A stretch of DNA of 64,000 nt, taken from positions 12,797 through 76,796 of the forward strand of contig NZ_JBHULV010000016.1 of the NCBI RefSeq assembly GCF_042684645.1. Direction: 5' to 3'. The DNA is from Pseudopedobacter alpinus. GTDB taxonomy: Bacteria > Bacteroidota > Bacteroidia > Sphingobacteriales > Sphingobacteriaceae. Below the pieces are notes generated by a model. That model searched no databases and was not told the DNA's origin. It worked only from the letters and a program-made list of their open reading frames with translations. Below, piece by piece: positions 8,174 through 17,919 of this stretch. Both the position numbers and the translations under genes were made by a program. Position 1 is the stretch's first letter, and each line of letters opens with the position of its first letter.

Positions 8174-9052
8174 TTATCTGTATAAATCGTAAACTTTAAG
8201 CTTTAAATATTTGGTAACGGCAAAATAAGTGCTCAAACTCGAGATTAAAATCCCAACTCCAATAACGCCTATAAACACTAAACCAAACTCGTAGTAGTTG
8301 GTTAAAATAACCAGCTCTGGTATTTGTTGTTGTGCAAAATAAAGGGTAAGTACCAATAAAATTACAGCTATTAAACCAGCAATAAAGCCATGTAAAATGC
8401 CATAATTAATAAATGGTTTACGTATAAAACCACGGGTTGCACCAACCAATTGCATACTTTTTATTAAAAAACGTTGCGAATAAATGGCTAAGCGTATGGT
8501 GTTGTTGATTAAGCCAACTGCAATAATTAACAGCACTAAACCAAAGCCTAAAATTACAATAGAAATGGTGCGTATGTTTTGATTAATCATATCTACCAGA
8601 GATTTTTGGTAGCGCACTTCATTAACCATTTCATTTTTCTGAAAAGCTTTACTTAACACCTCAATGCTTTCATTGTTAGCATAATCCGCCTTCATGTAAA
8701 CATCTATCGAAGAAAGTAGCGGATTATAGCCTAAAAATTTGATAAAATCTTCACCCAAATCTTTTGTTAAATTGCGGGCAGCTATTTCTTTACTTATATA
8801 TTGGGTAGATTTTACGTAGTTATTACCTTCAATTTGTTTTTGCAAAGCTAAAATATCAACTTCTTTTGTACCCTCGTTAATAATTACGTTAAGCACTATG
8901 TTTTCTTTAACGTAATTAGAAAGTTTACGCCCATGTACAATTATTAGCCCCAATAAACCTACCATTAGTAGTACTAAAGAAATACTAATTACTGTAGAAA
9001 CATAAATTGTTTTTGTTTTCTTGGATGCTCTGCTGTCTTCAAATTCTTCCAT
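8174..9052 (-). CDS. ftsX: Cell division protein FtsX-like permease
   Basis: FtsX partners the ATPase FtsE at the septum and controls periplasmic peptidoglycan hydrolases. This 292-residue protein has the expected pattern: one membrane segment near residues 15-40, a periplasmic domain of about 130 residues, then three membrane segments in the FtsX permease domain. ftsE is not next to it, as is usual in Bacteroidota. It heads the ftsX-DUF3098-uppP-truB-ribF cluster. A promoter-like TATTTTCG lies about 20 bases upstream of the ATG. Confidence 0.92.
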   Translation of the reverse strand: MEEFEDSRASKKTKTIYVSTVISISLVLLMVGLLGLIIVHGRKLSNYVKENIVLNVIINEGTKEVDILALQKQIEGNNYVKSTQYISKEIAARNLTKDLGEDFIKFLGYNPLLSSIDVYMKADYANNESIEVLSKAFQKNEMVNEVRYQKSLVDMINQNIRTISIVILGFGLVLLIIAVGLINNTIRLAIYSQRFLIKSMQLVGATRGFIRKPFINYGILHGFIAGLIAVILLVLTLYFAQQQIPELVILTNYYEFGLVFIGVIGVGILISSLSTYFAVTKYLKLKVYDLYR

Positions 9053-9366
9053 AAATGAGATATTTATTTTGCGAAAATAACAAACCTTATTTTAATATAG
9101 GCATCAATGTGCTTAAACTGAAAAATTTTAACAAACTTTCACTTTCTAAATTTTACTTATCACAACAACTGCCTATTTTCTAACACACTTTTTCAATATC
9201 AAAAATTACCACCGGTTAAAAAAATGTTGGCATTAAACATTGTTACACAAATAACGGATAACAATTTTTCACTTAGCTTAAAAAGCTATTAATTAGGCCT
9301 CTATTTCACAATTGGCATTTTAGTTGTCTTTACTACAACAATTATTAACCATTTAAAATTTACATT
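9053..9366. other. Divergent intergenic region, ftsX / DUF892 gene
   Basis: This 314-bp AT-rich gap separates two divergent genes. The minus strand has a near-consensus -7 box TATTTTCG at 9079-9072 for ftsX. No clear TAnnTTTG box was found for the plus-strand gene, which may use an alternative sigma factor. No gene, repeat or hairpin of note was seen. Confidence 0.5.
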
Positions 9367-9903
9367 ATGACAACGCAAAAGAAAACATCAGGATTAACAG
9401 AAGAAATGAAAAACTCAGAATTTCACAAATTTTTTGTTGACGAAATTAAAGACATTTATTGGGCAGAGAAACATTTACACAAAGCTTTACCAAAAATGCA
9501 AAAAGCAGCTACAAGTAAAGAGTTAGCTAAAGCATTTGAAAAACATATTGAAGATACCGCTCAACATATTGAAACTTTAGAAAAAGTTTTTGAATTGTTA
9601 GAAGAGAAAGCAGTTGGTAAAAAATGTGATGCCATGGAAGGTTTGTTAGAAGAAGGCAAATCTATCATAGAAGATACTGATAAAGACACTATGATTAGAG
9701 ATGCAGGCTTAATTTTGGCAGCACAAAAAGTAGAACATTACGAAATTGCAACTTACGGTACTTTACGTGTATTCGCAAAGAACATGGGACATACAGAAAT
9801 TGAGAAATTACTTAGTCAAACATTAGATAACGAAAAAGAAACCGATGTTGCACTAACTAAAATTGCAGAATCTTTTGTAAATGAGGAAGCTGTAAACGAA
9901 TAA
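9367..9903 (+). CDS. Ferritin-like DUF892 (YciE-type) protein
   Basis: A 178-residue four-helix-bundle protein of the YciE/DUF892 family, induced by osmotic, oxidative or envelope stress in other bacteria; the reaction is not known. The ferritin-like signature residues are visible: EIKDIYWAEKHLHKALPKM near residue 27 and EDTAQHIETLEKVFELLEE near residue 62, with paired Glu/His that could bind a di-metal site, and a third helix with QKVEHYEIATYG near residue 118. It is monocistronic with its own terminator. Confidence 0.88.
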   Translation: MTTQKKTSGLTEEMKNSEFHKFFVDEIKDIYWAEKHLHKALPKMQKAATSKELAKAFEKHIEDTAQHIETLEKVFELLEEKAVGKKCDAMEGLLEEGKSIIEDTDKDTMIRDAGLILAAQKVEHYEIATYGTLRVFAKNMGHTEIEKLLSQTLDNEKETDVALTKIAESFVNEEAVNE

Positions 9904-9928
9904 TTAGAATTACCTTTCTATGAAAAAC

Positions 9929-9960
9929 AAATCGGGTTATAGAGTATAGCCCGATTTTTT
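9929..9960 (+). terminator. Terminator after the DUF892 gene
   Basis: A 13-bp stem, AAATCGGGTTATA paired with TATAGCCCGATTT (one G-T pair), with a three-base loop and six Ts after it. Confidence 0.9.
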
Positions 9961-9979
9961 ACATTTAAAATTATTGAAA

Positions 9980-10393
9980 ATGAAAAAGTTATACACGGCA
10001 GTTGTAACTGCTAAAGGAGGAAGAGATGGTCATATAAAATCATCTGACGGAGTTTTAGATTTAGATTTAAAAGCCCCAAAAGCTATGGGTGGCGAGGATG
10101 GATTTACCAACCCAGAAATACTATTTGCTGGCGCTTGGGGAATTTGCTATTTAGGCGCATTAGGTTCTATCGGAAAAAGAGATGGCGTTGATGTGAGTGA
10201 AGCAACAGCAGAAGTACATGTAAGTTTTAACCAAGAAAGTGAAACTTCATACCAACTTTCGGCAGAAATTCATGTTCACATTCCAGGTGTTGTAATTGAA
10301 AAAGCTCAAAAAATGGCAGATGCCGCCCATAAAGGTTGCCCATACTCTAAAGCAACAAGAGGAAATATTGATGTTTTGGTGAAAGCTGTTTAA
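9980..10393 (+). CDS. ohr: Organic hydroperoxide resistance protein (Ohr/OsmC family)
   Basis: An Ohr-type thiol peroxidase of 137 residues that reduces organic hydroperoxides in the cytoplasm. The two redox cysteines are present, one in AGAWGICYLGAL near residue 57 and one in KGCPYSKATRG near residue 120. The first motif is Ohr-like rather than OsmC-like. The ATG at 9980 fits the family start MKKLYTA; a TTG two codons upstream is an unlikely alternative. Its position next to a stress ferritin-like gene fits an oxidative-stress role. Followed by a terminator. Confidence 0.9.
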   Translation: MKKLYTAVVTAKGGRDGHIKSSDGVLDLDLKAPKAMGGEDGFTNPEILFAGAWGICYLGALGSIGKRDGVDVSEATAEVHVSFNQESETSYQLSAEIHVHIPGVVIEKAQKMADAAHKGCPYSKATRGNIDVLVKAV

Positions 10394-10406
10394 TTTCATC
10401 CTCTAT

Positions 10407-10446
10407 AAAAGTTTGAACTTGAACCATTTTTAAGTTCAAACTTTTT
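10407..10446 (+). terminator. Terminator after ohr
   Basis: A perfect 14-bp stem AAAAGTTTGAACTT with its complement, loop of 11 bases, T-rich end. Confidence 0.85.
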
Positions 10447-10558
10447 ACATCTTCGCTATCGTAAAAAATCTAAAATTATCTTTCTAATTTATTTTGTGTT
10501 ATTTTCTTTAAACACATAAATAATTGTCACATTTTAATGTCTTTTAAAAATGTATCAT

Positions 10559-10566
10559 TAGCTTTG
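10559..10566 (+). promoter_or_regulatory. Candidate gnd -7 box
   Basis: TAGCTTTG matches TAnnTTTG. It would give an untranslated leader of about 115 bases before the gnd ATG at 10686; no riboswitch-like fold was recognised in that leader. Confidence 0.4.
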
Positions 10567-10685
10567 GTTCACTAAATGCAATTGCTATTAGGTGGCAAAA
10601 AAATCAATGAGGCTATGTATTTTAGTTCTCAGAGGACAAAAGTTTGAAGTTTAAAAATCTAAATCAATCTAATAAATAATTAATA

Positions 10686-12143
10686 ATGAAAGAAGTATCT
10701 GATATTGGCGTAATAGGCATAGCTGTAATGGGCGAAAACTTAATTCTTAATATGGAAAGCAAAGGTTTCCATGTAAGTGCTTTTAACCGTACAGTAGATA
10801 AAGTTGAAAACTTTGTGGCAGGAAGAGCCAAAGGCAAAAATATTTATGGCGCACTTACCATTGAAGATTTTGTGTCTTCTTTAAAAAGCCCTCGTAAAGT
10901 AATGTTAATGGTTAAAGCGGGTAAGCCAATTGATAGTTTTATAGATTTATTAATTCCACTTTTAGATAAAGGAGATATTATTATTGATGGTGGAAATTCG
11001 CATTTCCCCGATACAGAACGAAGAGTTAAATATGTTGAAAGTAAGGGTTTATTGTTTATAGGTACTGGAGTTTCTGGCGGCGAAGAAGGAGCTTTATTAG
11101 GTCCATCAATTATGCCTGGAGGTTCTAAAGATGCTTGGCCTGCCGTAAAACCAATTTTTCAAGGTATTGCTGCTAAAGTTGATGATGGTTCGCCTTGCTG
11201 TGATTGGGTTGGCGATGGCGGTGCAGGTCATTTTGTTAAAATGGTGCATAACGGTATCGAATACGGCGATATGCAATTGATAAACGAAGTTTATCAGATA
11301 ATGAAAGACGTTTTAGGAATGAGTGCTGATGAAATGCATGAAGTTTTTAAAGAATGGAATACTGGCGAATTAGACAGTTATTTAGTGGAAATAACTACAG
11401 ATATTTTAGCTTTTAAAGATACCGACGGACAACCTTTAGTTGATAAAATTTTAGATACTGCTATGCAAAAAGGTACTGGTAAATGGACTGGTACAGTGGC
11501 TTTAGAATTAGGTATTCCGTTAACGTTAATTACCGAATCTGTTTTTGCAAGATGTTTATCTGCATTAAAAGACGAAAGAGTTCTTGCTTCTAAAATTTTA
11601 ACTGCCGGCCCTACCCCATCTTTTAATGGTGATAAAAAAGAGTTTATCAATCATTTAAGAGATGCTTTATATGCTGCAAAAGTTATTTCTTATGCGCAAG
11701 GTTACCAAATGATGAAGTCTGCTGCAGCAGAATATGGCTGGAAACTAAATTACGGCGGCATTGCTTTAATGTGGAGAGGTGGATGTATTATCCGTTCTAA
11801 ATTTTTAGGTAATATTAAAGAAGCTTTTGATAAAGATGCCGATTTAACAAACTTATTACTAGATTCTTATTTTGCGGAAAAAATTCAGACTTGCCAAAAT
11901 GGTTTGAGACAAGCAGTTGCAAACGCAGTAATAAACGGAATCCCGGTTCCTTGTTTAAGTGCTGGCTTAAATTATTATGATGGCTACAGAACAGAGCGTT
12001 TACCTGCAAATTTATTACAAGCACAACGTGATTATTTTGGAGCTCATACTTACGAAAGAATAGACAAACCAAGAGGAGAATTTTTCCATACCAATTGGAC
12101 AGGTAGAGGTGGTGATACTTCTTCTACTACTTATTCGGTTTAA
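10686..12143 (+). CDS. gnd: 6-phosphogluconate dehydrogenase (decarboxylating)
   Basis: It oxidises 6-phosphogluconate to ribulose 5-phosphate and CO2 with NADP in the oxidative pentose phosphate pathway. The 485-residue protein shows the Rossmann start GVIGIAVMGENLILN near residue 8, the substrate motif GTGVSGGEEGALLGPSIMPGG near residue 127, and the catalytic Lys in HFVKMVHNGIEYGD near residue 185. Length is typical of the long, dimeric form. The usual partners zwf and pgl are not adjacent; gnd stands alone between a leader and a strong terminator. Confidence 0.97.
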   Translation: MKEVSDIGVIGIAVMGENLILNMESKGFHVSAFNRTVDKVENFVAGRAKGKNIYGALTIEDFVSSLKSPRKVMLMVKAGKPIDSFIDLLIPLLDKGDIIIDGGNSHFPDTERRVKYVESKGLLFIGTGVSGGEEGALLGPSIMPGGSKDAWPAVKPIFQGIAAKVDDGSPCCDWVGDGGAGHFVKMVHNGIEYGDMQLINEVYQIMKDVLGMSADEMHEVFKEWNTGELDSYLVEITTDILAFKDTDGQPLVDKILDTAMQKGTGKWTGTVALELGIPLTLITESVFARCLSALKDERVLASKILTAGPTPSFNGDKKEFINHLRDALYAAKVISYAQGYQMMKSAAAEYGWKLNYGGIALMWRGGCIIRSKFLGNIKEAFDKDADLTNLLLDSYFAEKIQTCQNGLRQAVANAVINGIPVPCLSAGLNYYDGYRTERLPANLLQAQRDYFGAHTYERIDKPRGEFFHTNWTGRGGDTSSTTYSV

Positions 12144-12158
12144 TAATTTAAATCATAA

Positions 12159-12200
12159 ACACAAAATCCCTTTAATTTTTCAATTAAAGGGATTTTGTGT
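12159..12200 (+). terminator. Terminator after gnd
   Basis: A perfect 19-bp stem beginning ACACAAAATCCCTTTAATT, with a four-base TTTC loop. Being symmetric, it may also slow minus-strand transcription from the convergent efflux operon. Confidence 0.9.
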
Positions 12201-12204
12201 TCAG

Positions 12205-12245
12205 TAAAAAAGAAGAAACCCCAATTTTTCAATCGAGGTCTCTTC
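12205..12245 (-). terminator. Terminator of the efflux operon
   Basis: Read on the minus strand, GAAGAGACCTCGATT pairs with AATTGGGGTTTCTTC (several G-U pairs) and is followed by a run of Ts. It lies about 20 bases after the RND gene stop. Confidence 0.7.
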
Positions 12246-12265
12246 AAATCATCAAAAAAAAATTA

Positions 12266-15200
12266 TTAAACTTTATCTAAAGACTCATCATATTCCAATA
12301 CGTCCACATGTTCATAAGGTTCTGCAATTAACTCATCAATTGTTCTGCCTTTTTTGTTCATACCCAATTTATCTAATATGATATCAAAAACTAAATAAAC
12401 AACTGGTACAACAATTAACGTTAAAAACAACGAACTTGTTAAACCACCAACAATAACCCAAGCTAAACCGTTTTTCCACTCGGCACCCGCACCACTTGCT
12501 AATGCAATTGGTAGCATACCAAAAATCATGGCAATGGTAGTCATTAAAATTGGACGTAAACGAGCATGATTTGCTAAAATCAAAGCGTCTATTGTAGATT
12601 TTCCTTCAGCTCTCATCTGGTTTGTAAAATCGACCAAAATAATTGCATTTTTTGCAACCAAGCCCATCAACATAATGAAACCTAAAATTGTAAAAATTCC
12701 TATTGAATTGTTTGTTAATGCTAAAGCTAAAAATGCTCCAATTAATGCCAACGGTAAAGAGAACATCACCACAAATGGATAAACAAAACTATCGTAAAGG
12801 GTAACCATAATTAAGTAAACTAAAACTATTGAGGCTAGTAAAGCGACACCTAAAGTACCAAAACCTTCACTTTGGTTTTCCTGATCGCCACCCCAAGTAT
12901 AGCTTACGCCAATTGGTGCTTTAAGTTTACCGTCTTTTTGCAGTTCTTCTAATTTTGCCTGAAACTCGGTAACAATTGTTCCGGTTGGCCTACCAATAGA
13001 TTGCGCTTTAACAGATACTGAAGTAGATTTATTTAAACGTTCTAACTGGCTCGGACCAGAACCTTCTTGAATACTTGCAAACTGAGAAAGCTTTATTTGC
13101 TCGCCCATTGGGTTTACAAAAATCAAATTTCGTACATCATCAATGTCTTTTCTATTAAAATCTTGGTATTGGATATTGATATCGTATTCGTATTCTCCTT
13201 TTCTATATTTACCATCTGTATTACCGCTAAATGCAGTTTGCATGGTAATGCCAACGGTTTGTAAGTTTAAACCTAAAGCCGCCATTTTATCGCGATCTAC
13301 CTGAACGTTTATTTCTGGCGTACCTTTTTCTACCGATAATTTAATTTCTGTGGCTCCAGGAACTGTTGCTAATACTTTTTGCGCACCTTCGGCATATTTT
13401 AAAGCACTATCCAAATCAGACCCCATAACAATTAACTGTATAGGTGCGTTTTCTGCTGTACCCAAAATACTTATTGGCACTGTTTTAACTTTTGCACCTA
13501 CTAGTTGTTTAGATAATTCACGACTGATTTTTGTTGCATAAATATCTGATGTTATGCCATCACGTTCATCTGGACTAACTAATTTTACGTTAATTTCTGA
13601 TTTATAAGCAGTTGCCTGTGTTCCTCCAAAGTCTCCACTGGCTTGGCCAACAGTAGTAATTAACTGTGTAATTTCTTTTTGACCACTTAAGAAAGCTTCT
13701 GCTCTTTGTGTGTATGAGTTTGTTTTTTCTAGCGAAGCATCTTTAGGTAACTCAATTTGAATTAAAAATTCTCCTTTATCAGATTTAGGAAAAAACTCTG
13801 ACCCAATAAAACCAGCTGTTGCTAACCACATGGCGGCAACAAATAGTACTACAACAGCAAATATGGTACGTCTTTTATGTCCTAAACACCAAGTTAAAAT
13901 TGCTGTAATCCATATCGTAAATTTCTTTAATTGCTTCTCAAACCATAATATAAATCGCCCAAAAGCATTTTTACCTTCAATATGCTCTAACTTACCATAA
14001 CGTGAAAACAACAACGGCACAATAGTGAAAGAAGTTAACAATGATAGCAAAGTGGCAATAATTACAACCACACAAAACTGACGTAAAATATTAGATACCA
14101 AACCTGAACTTATGGCAATCGGGAAAAATACAACCACAATAACCAAAGTGATAGAAACAACCGTAAAACCAATTTCTCTTGTTGCATCAGAGGCTGCTCT
14201 TACTTTGTTTTTACCCATCTCCATGTGGCGTTGAATGTTCTCTAAAACCACAATGGCATCATCAACCAAAATACCTACAACAAGTGATAATCCTAATAAA
14301 GACATTAAGTTTAAAGTGTAACCTAATAAACTAATACCAATAAAAGTTGCAATTAATGATGCAGGTATAGATACCATTACAATTAACGCATTACGGAAAC
14401 TGTGCAAGAAAAATAGCATTACAAACGCCACCAAAATAACTGCAAGAAATAAATCGTGTACAACCGCATCCGCAGACTCTAAGGTGAAAATAGAACTGTC
14501 GTTTACAATTTTAATATCTAATTTATCGTTTTTATATTCTTCTCTTAATTTTTCAATAGTTGCATGTACACCTTCACTCACTTCAACCGCATTGGCATCA
14601 CTTTGCTTAATAATTTGGATTGCAATTGCTCCTTTTCTATCTATACGAGCTAATTTCTCTGTCTCTTTTTGCGAATCTTGCACATCCGCAACATCGCCTA
14701 AGCGAACTTGTGAACCCGATTTTGGATTAGTAAGCACCAAATTACGCAACTCATCTAAATTTTGGTATTTACCAGATAAACGAATTAATACATCAGAACT
14801 TTGGGTTTTAACACTTCCTGTAGGGAAATCTAAATTAGAACTCAAAATCATTTGCTGAACCTCCGGAACAGAAAGATTATAACCTTGTAATTTATCAGCG
14901 TTAAGCGCAACTTGTATCTCACGCTCAGAACCACCAATTAAATTTACTTGTGCAATACCTGCTACTTGAGAAATTACCGGAGCAATACGTTTATCTATTA
15001 AATCGTAAAAAGTAATATCGTCCATATTTGCAGATGCAGACATGGTAATTACCGGCAAATCATCTAAAGAAAATTTACTTAAAGATGGTTGTTTAACATC
15101 ATCAGGTAAATCTGCAAGTATTGCGTTTACCTTACGTTGCGCATCATTTAAAGAAAAATCTATACTAGCCTTATCTGTTAAAGTAATGGTTACAACCGAT

Positions 15201-15463
15201 AAACTTTCGTAAGATACGGCATTAACTTTTTTGATGTTTTCCATAGAGGATACCGCATCCTCAATTTTTTTAGTGACGGTGTTTTCTACCTCATTTGGAG
15301 ATGCACCAGGGTAAATGGTAGAAATAGATACTACGTTGTTTGAGAACTTTGGCAGTAACTCGTAACCCAACGAAAAGTAACTTAATAGCCCCAATAAAGT
15401 AAGTGCGGTAAACACCACAATTACCAGCGAAGGCCTTTTTATTGATATATCTGTTATTAACAT
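12266..15463 (-). CDS. RND efflux pump inner-membrane transporter (HAE-1 type)
   Basis: A proton-driven efflux pump of 1065 residues, the usual size for AcrB/MexB-like transporters. The membrane proton-relay residues are intact: the Asp pair in GILVDDAIVVLEN near residue 400 and the Lys in MGLVAKNAIILVDF near residue 935. An N-terminal membrane helix, two large periplasmic loops and two sets of membrane helices are evident. It follows the adaptor and TolC genes on one transcript and should form a tripartite drug-export pump. Substrates cannot be predicted. Confidence 0.95.
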   Translation of the reverse strand: MLITDISIKRPSLVIVVFTALTLLGLLSYFSLGYELLPKFSNNVVSISTIYPGASPNEVENTVTKKIEDAVSSMENIKKVNAVSYESLSVVTITLTDKASIDFSLNDAQRKVNAILADLPDDVKQPSLSKFSLDDLPVITMSASANMDDITFYDLIDKRIAPVISQVAGIAQVNLIGGSEREIQVALNADKLQGYNLSVPEVQQMILSSNLDFPTGSVKTQSSDVLIRLSGKYQNLDELRNLVLTNPKSGSQVRLGDVADVQDSQKETEKLARIDRKGAIAIQIIKQSDANAVEVSEGVHATIEKLREEYKNDKLDIKIVNDSSIFTLESADAVVHDLFLAVILVAFVMLFFLHSFRNALIVMVSIPASLIATFIGISLLGYTLNLMSLLGLSLVVGILVDDAIVVLENIQRHMEMGKNKVRAASDATREIGFTVVSITLVIVVVFFPIAISSGLVSNILRQFCVVVIIATLLSLLTSFTIVPLLFSRYGKLEHIEGKNAFGRFILWFEKQLKKFTIWITAILTWCLGHKRRTIFAVVVLFVAAMWLATAGFIGSEFFPKSDKGEFLIQIELPKDASLEKTNSYTQRAEAFLSGQKEITQLITTVGQASGDFGGTQATAYKSEINVKLVSPDERDGITSDIYATKISRELSKQLVGAKVKTVPISILGTAENAPIQLIVMGSDLDSALKYAEGAQKVLATVPGATEIKLSVEKGTPEINVQVDRDKMAALGLNLQTVGITMQTAFSGNTDGKYRKGEYEYDINIQYQDFNRKDIDDVRNLIFVNPMGEQIKLSQFASIQEGSGPSQLERLNKSTSVSVKAQSIGRPTGTIVTEFQAKLEELQKDGKLKAPIGVSYTWGGDQENQSEGFGTLGVALLASIVLVYLIMVTLYDSFVYPFVVMFSLPLALIGAFLALALTNNSIGIFTILGFIMLMGLVAKNAIILVDFTNQMRAEGKSTIDALILANHARLRPILMTTIAMIFGMLPIALASGAGAEWKNGLAWVIVGGLTSSLFLTLIVVPVVYLVFDIILDKLGMNKKGRTIDELIAEPYEHVDVLEYDESLDKV

Positions 15464-15486
15464 TTTCTTGTTTTTAAAACTAATAC

Positions 15487-16554
15487 TTACTTAACAATAC
15501 TAACTGGAGTACCTTCTGCAAGGTTAATTTGTCCGCTAATGATTACGCTTTCACCTTCCTTCAAACCATCTAAAATCTCTACAGTTTCTCCTAAAATACG
15601 TCCGCTAACTACATCACGTAGTTTAGATGTATTGTTTGCTTTATCTAAAACAAAAACCTGATTGCTACTTACGCTACCCACAAAAGAGGTACGAGGTATT
15701 AAAATACTTGGTGCTTGTTTTGGAAAATTAAAAATTGCAGTACCGTACATACCAGCTTTTAAACTGCTGTTTGCGTTATTTGCAACTTCAATTTCTACCG
15801 GAAAGCTTAAGCTTTCATCAGCTTTGGCTGCAATAAAAGTTACTGCTCCTTTAAAATTATCATTTGGGAAAACAGAAGATTTGATGTCTATTTTATCTCC
15901 AACTTTAAGATTTGCAACCTGCGATTCGTTTACACTAACCTTAAGTTTCAATTTTGAAACATCAACAATTTCAAATAATTGAGTGCCTTGTGCAGTTACA
16001 AAAGCACCAACCTCAATATATCTTTTATTTACAATACCATTTATTGGTGATTTGATATTTGCATCGCTCACTCTTCTTTCTGAAGCCTGTAAACGTAATT
16101 TAGCGTTTTGTGTTGCCAATTTAGCCTGATCTAATTGTTGTTGCGTTACACCTCCAGTTGTAAAAGAACTTTGATATCTTTCTTGATCTCTTAATGCATT
16201 TTGGTAAGTTGCTTGCGCTGTTTCTCTATCAGTATTAATAATTTCAGCATCAATGCGAGCCAAAACTTGTCCTTTACTAACACGAGAACCTTCATCTACA
16301 TAAATAGCCTTTACACGACCAGCATTTTCTGATAAGAAATTAAGTTCTTTTTTAGGAATAAAAGTTCCATTTACGCTAAAATCTAGCTCAACTGTTTTTT
16401 TCTCAATGTTAGCAACACGCACCGCCACTGCACCACCACCTTCGGCAATAAAGGCTGTTTTTTCTTGGTTTTTCTTTTTGTTATTGGTGAGTATAAAGCC
16501 AATAACTGCAATTGCTGCAATTACAACAACTATTGGTATAATTATTTTTTTCAT
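15487..16554 (-). CDS. RND efflux periplasmic adaptor (membrane fusion protein)
   Basis: A 355-residue adaptor linking the RND pump to the outer-membrane channel. An N-terminal membrane anchor spans about residues 4-22. The biotinyl-lipoyl half motifs flank a short alpha-hairpin (residues about 105-160: GRVKAIYVDEGSRVSKGQVLARID, here split by the hairpin, with INGIVNKRYIEVGAFV after it), followed by beta-barrel and membrane-proximal domains. It lies 23 bases before the pump gene and four after tolC. Confidence 0.94.
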   Translation of the reverse strand: MKKIIIPIVVVIAAIAVIGFILTNNKKKNQEKTAFIAEGGGAVAVRVANIEKKTVELDFSVNGTFIPKKELNFLSENAGRVKAIYVDEGSRVSKGQVLARIDAEIINTDRETAQATYQNALRDQERYQSSFTTGGVTQQQLDQAKLATQNAKLRLQASERRVSDANIKSPINGIVNKRYIEVGAFVTAQGTQLFEIVDVSKLKLKVSVNESQVANLKVGDKIDIKSSVFPNDNFKGAVTFIAAKADESLSFPVEIEVANNANSSLKAGMYGTAIFNFPKQAPSILIPRTSFVGSVSSNQVFVLDKANNTSKLRDVVSGRILGETVEILDGLKEGESVIISGQINLAEGTPVSIVK

Positions 16555-16558
16555 GATC

Positions 16559-17908
16559 TTAGTTTAATAATGATTTGATGTTTCCGTTTGATTTTATAAG
16601 TTGAATTTCTGCTAATTTGTAGTTTAATAAAGCTTGTGTGTAGCTATTTTGAGCTTCAGTAAGCGAGTTCTCAGAATCCAACAAATCAGTTAAACTGGCT
16701 AATCCGTTTCTATAATTATTTTCTGTACTCACGTAAATTTCTTGTGCTAAACGTTGGTTTTCTTTTTGCGAAGAGATGGTGTTTACACTATTTTTAATTT
16801 GAATTTTAGCATTGCTGTATGCTAAATTTAAAGACTGTTTTGCGTTTCTAATGTCTTCATTTATTTTTCTGATGGCTACATCGGCTTGGTTCACTCTTGA
16901 TCTTCTGCCAAAACCATCAAAAATTGGAATGTTTAAGGTTAAACCGATGGATGAAGCATCAAACCACTGTGCAGTGCTGTTATTTTTATACAAATCAAAT
17001 CTTTGGCTAATGCCCGTATAAGCGTAATTTGTATTGAAAGATAATTTCGGAAAATACTCTGCTTGGTTAGCTTTCTTTTGGAAAGTCAAAAGTTCTTTTT
17101 GTTTGTTAATCACCTTAAACTGTGTTAATAACTCTGTATTAAGGCTATCTTCAACAGCAATTGCATCATTGCTAATTTTGGTTAATTCTATTTTTGGGAT
17201 GGTAATATCACTACTAATAGGCATACCCATGTAAAACTTCAAAATGTTTTCTTGTTGAGTTACTGCGTTCAAAAGTTCGACCCTTTTGGTTTTAGTATTA
17301 GTAAGACTAACCTTTACCCTATCTACATCAATTTTTTTAGCTAAACCGTTATCATATTGTGTACCTATAATGTTTTGTGTGGTTTGTAAAGATTTAAGGT
17401 TAGAGTCTATTACAGAAATTTGCTCTCTGGTTACCAAAACTTGGTAATAAGCAGTAGCAACTTGTTGCAAAACATCTTCTTCACTTAACTCTGCACTTAG
17501 TCTGTAAAAATCTTCTCCGCTTTTTGCAGCTTTTAAACCTGTAAAAATCGACTGATTAAAAATTGCCTGACTAGCTTGAACCTGAATTGCGGAATTCCAT
17601 TTTTGACCGAAGGCTACTAAAATAGTTTCGCCTGGTCTGCCAATAATTTCGCCAGGTAACGGACTTTTTTGTATAATTAAGTTATCTGTTAAAGAACCAG
17701 TAGCGTTAATTTGCGGCAAAGCTTGGGCTCTAATTTCCTGGGTTTGGTACTTCCCGTCTTCCATGTTTAAACGAGCTTTGCGTACGGTTTCATTATTTTT
17801 CATCGCATAAGTTAAAGCATCTTTTAAAGTAATTACTTCTTGAGCTTTTGCGATTTCTGTTGCTGATATTCCTATCAGAAGAAACAGAATCATTTTTATT
17901 GATTTCAT
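16559..17908 (-). CDS. TolC family outer-membrane efflux protein
   Basis: A 449-residue protein with a signal peptide (cleavage expected after AKAQ) and the two internal repeats of long helices plus short barrel strands typical of TolC/OprM channels. Conserved parts include the N-terminal LKDALTYAMKNNETVRKARL and the C-terminal LTDLLDSENSLTEAQNSYTQA. No lipobox Cys follows the signal peptide, so it is not lipidated. It is the first structural gene after the tetR pair and provides the exit duct for the adaptor and RND pump. Confidence 0.94.
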   Translation of the reverse strand: MKSIKMILFLLIGISATEIAKAQEVITLKDALTYAMKNNETVRKARLNMEDGKYQTQEIRAQALPQINATGSLTDNLIIQKSPLPGEIIGRPGETILVAFGQKWNSAIQVQASQAIFNQSIFTGLKAAKSGEDFYRLSAELSEEDVLQQVATAYYQVLVTREQISVIDSNLKSLQTTQNIIGTQYDNGLAKKIDVDRVKVSLTNTKTKRVELLNAVTQQENILKFYMGMPISSDITIPKIELTKISNDAIAVEDSLNTELLTQFKVINKQKELLTFQKKANQAEYFPKLSFNTNYAYTGISQRFDLYKNNSTAQWFDASSIGLTLNIPIFDGFGRRSRVNQADVAIRKINEDIRNAKQSLNLAYSNAKIQIKNSVNTISSQKENQRLAQEIYVSTENNYRNGLASLTDLLDSENSLTEAQNSYTQALLNYKLAEIQLIKSNGNIKSLLN

Positions 17909-17919
17909 TGCTGTATTTA

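Noticed and set aside
9230..9270. GGATAACAATTTTTCAC resembles the E. coli lac operator
   Set aside because: The match is partial (GGATAACAATT with two further Ts), surrounded by native AT-rich Bacteroidota DNA, with no lac or vector sequence. It is most likely chance, not cloning contamination.
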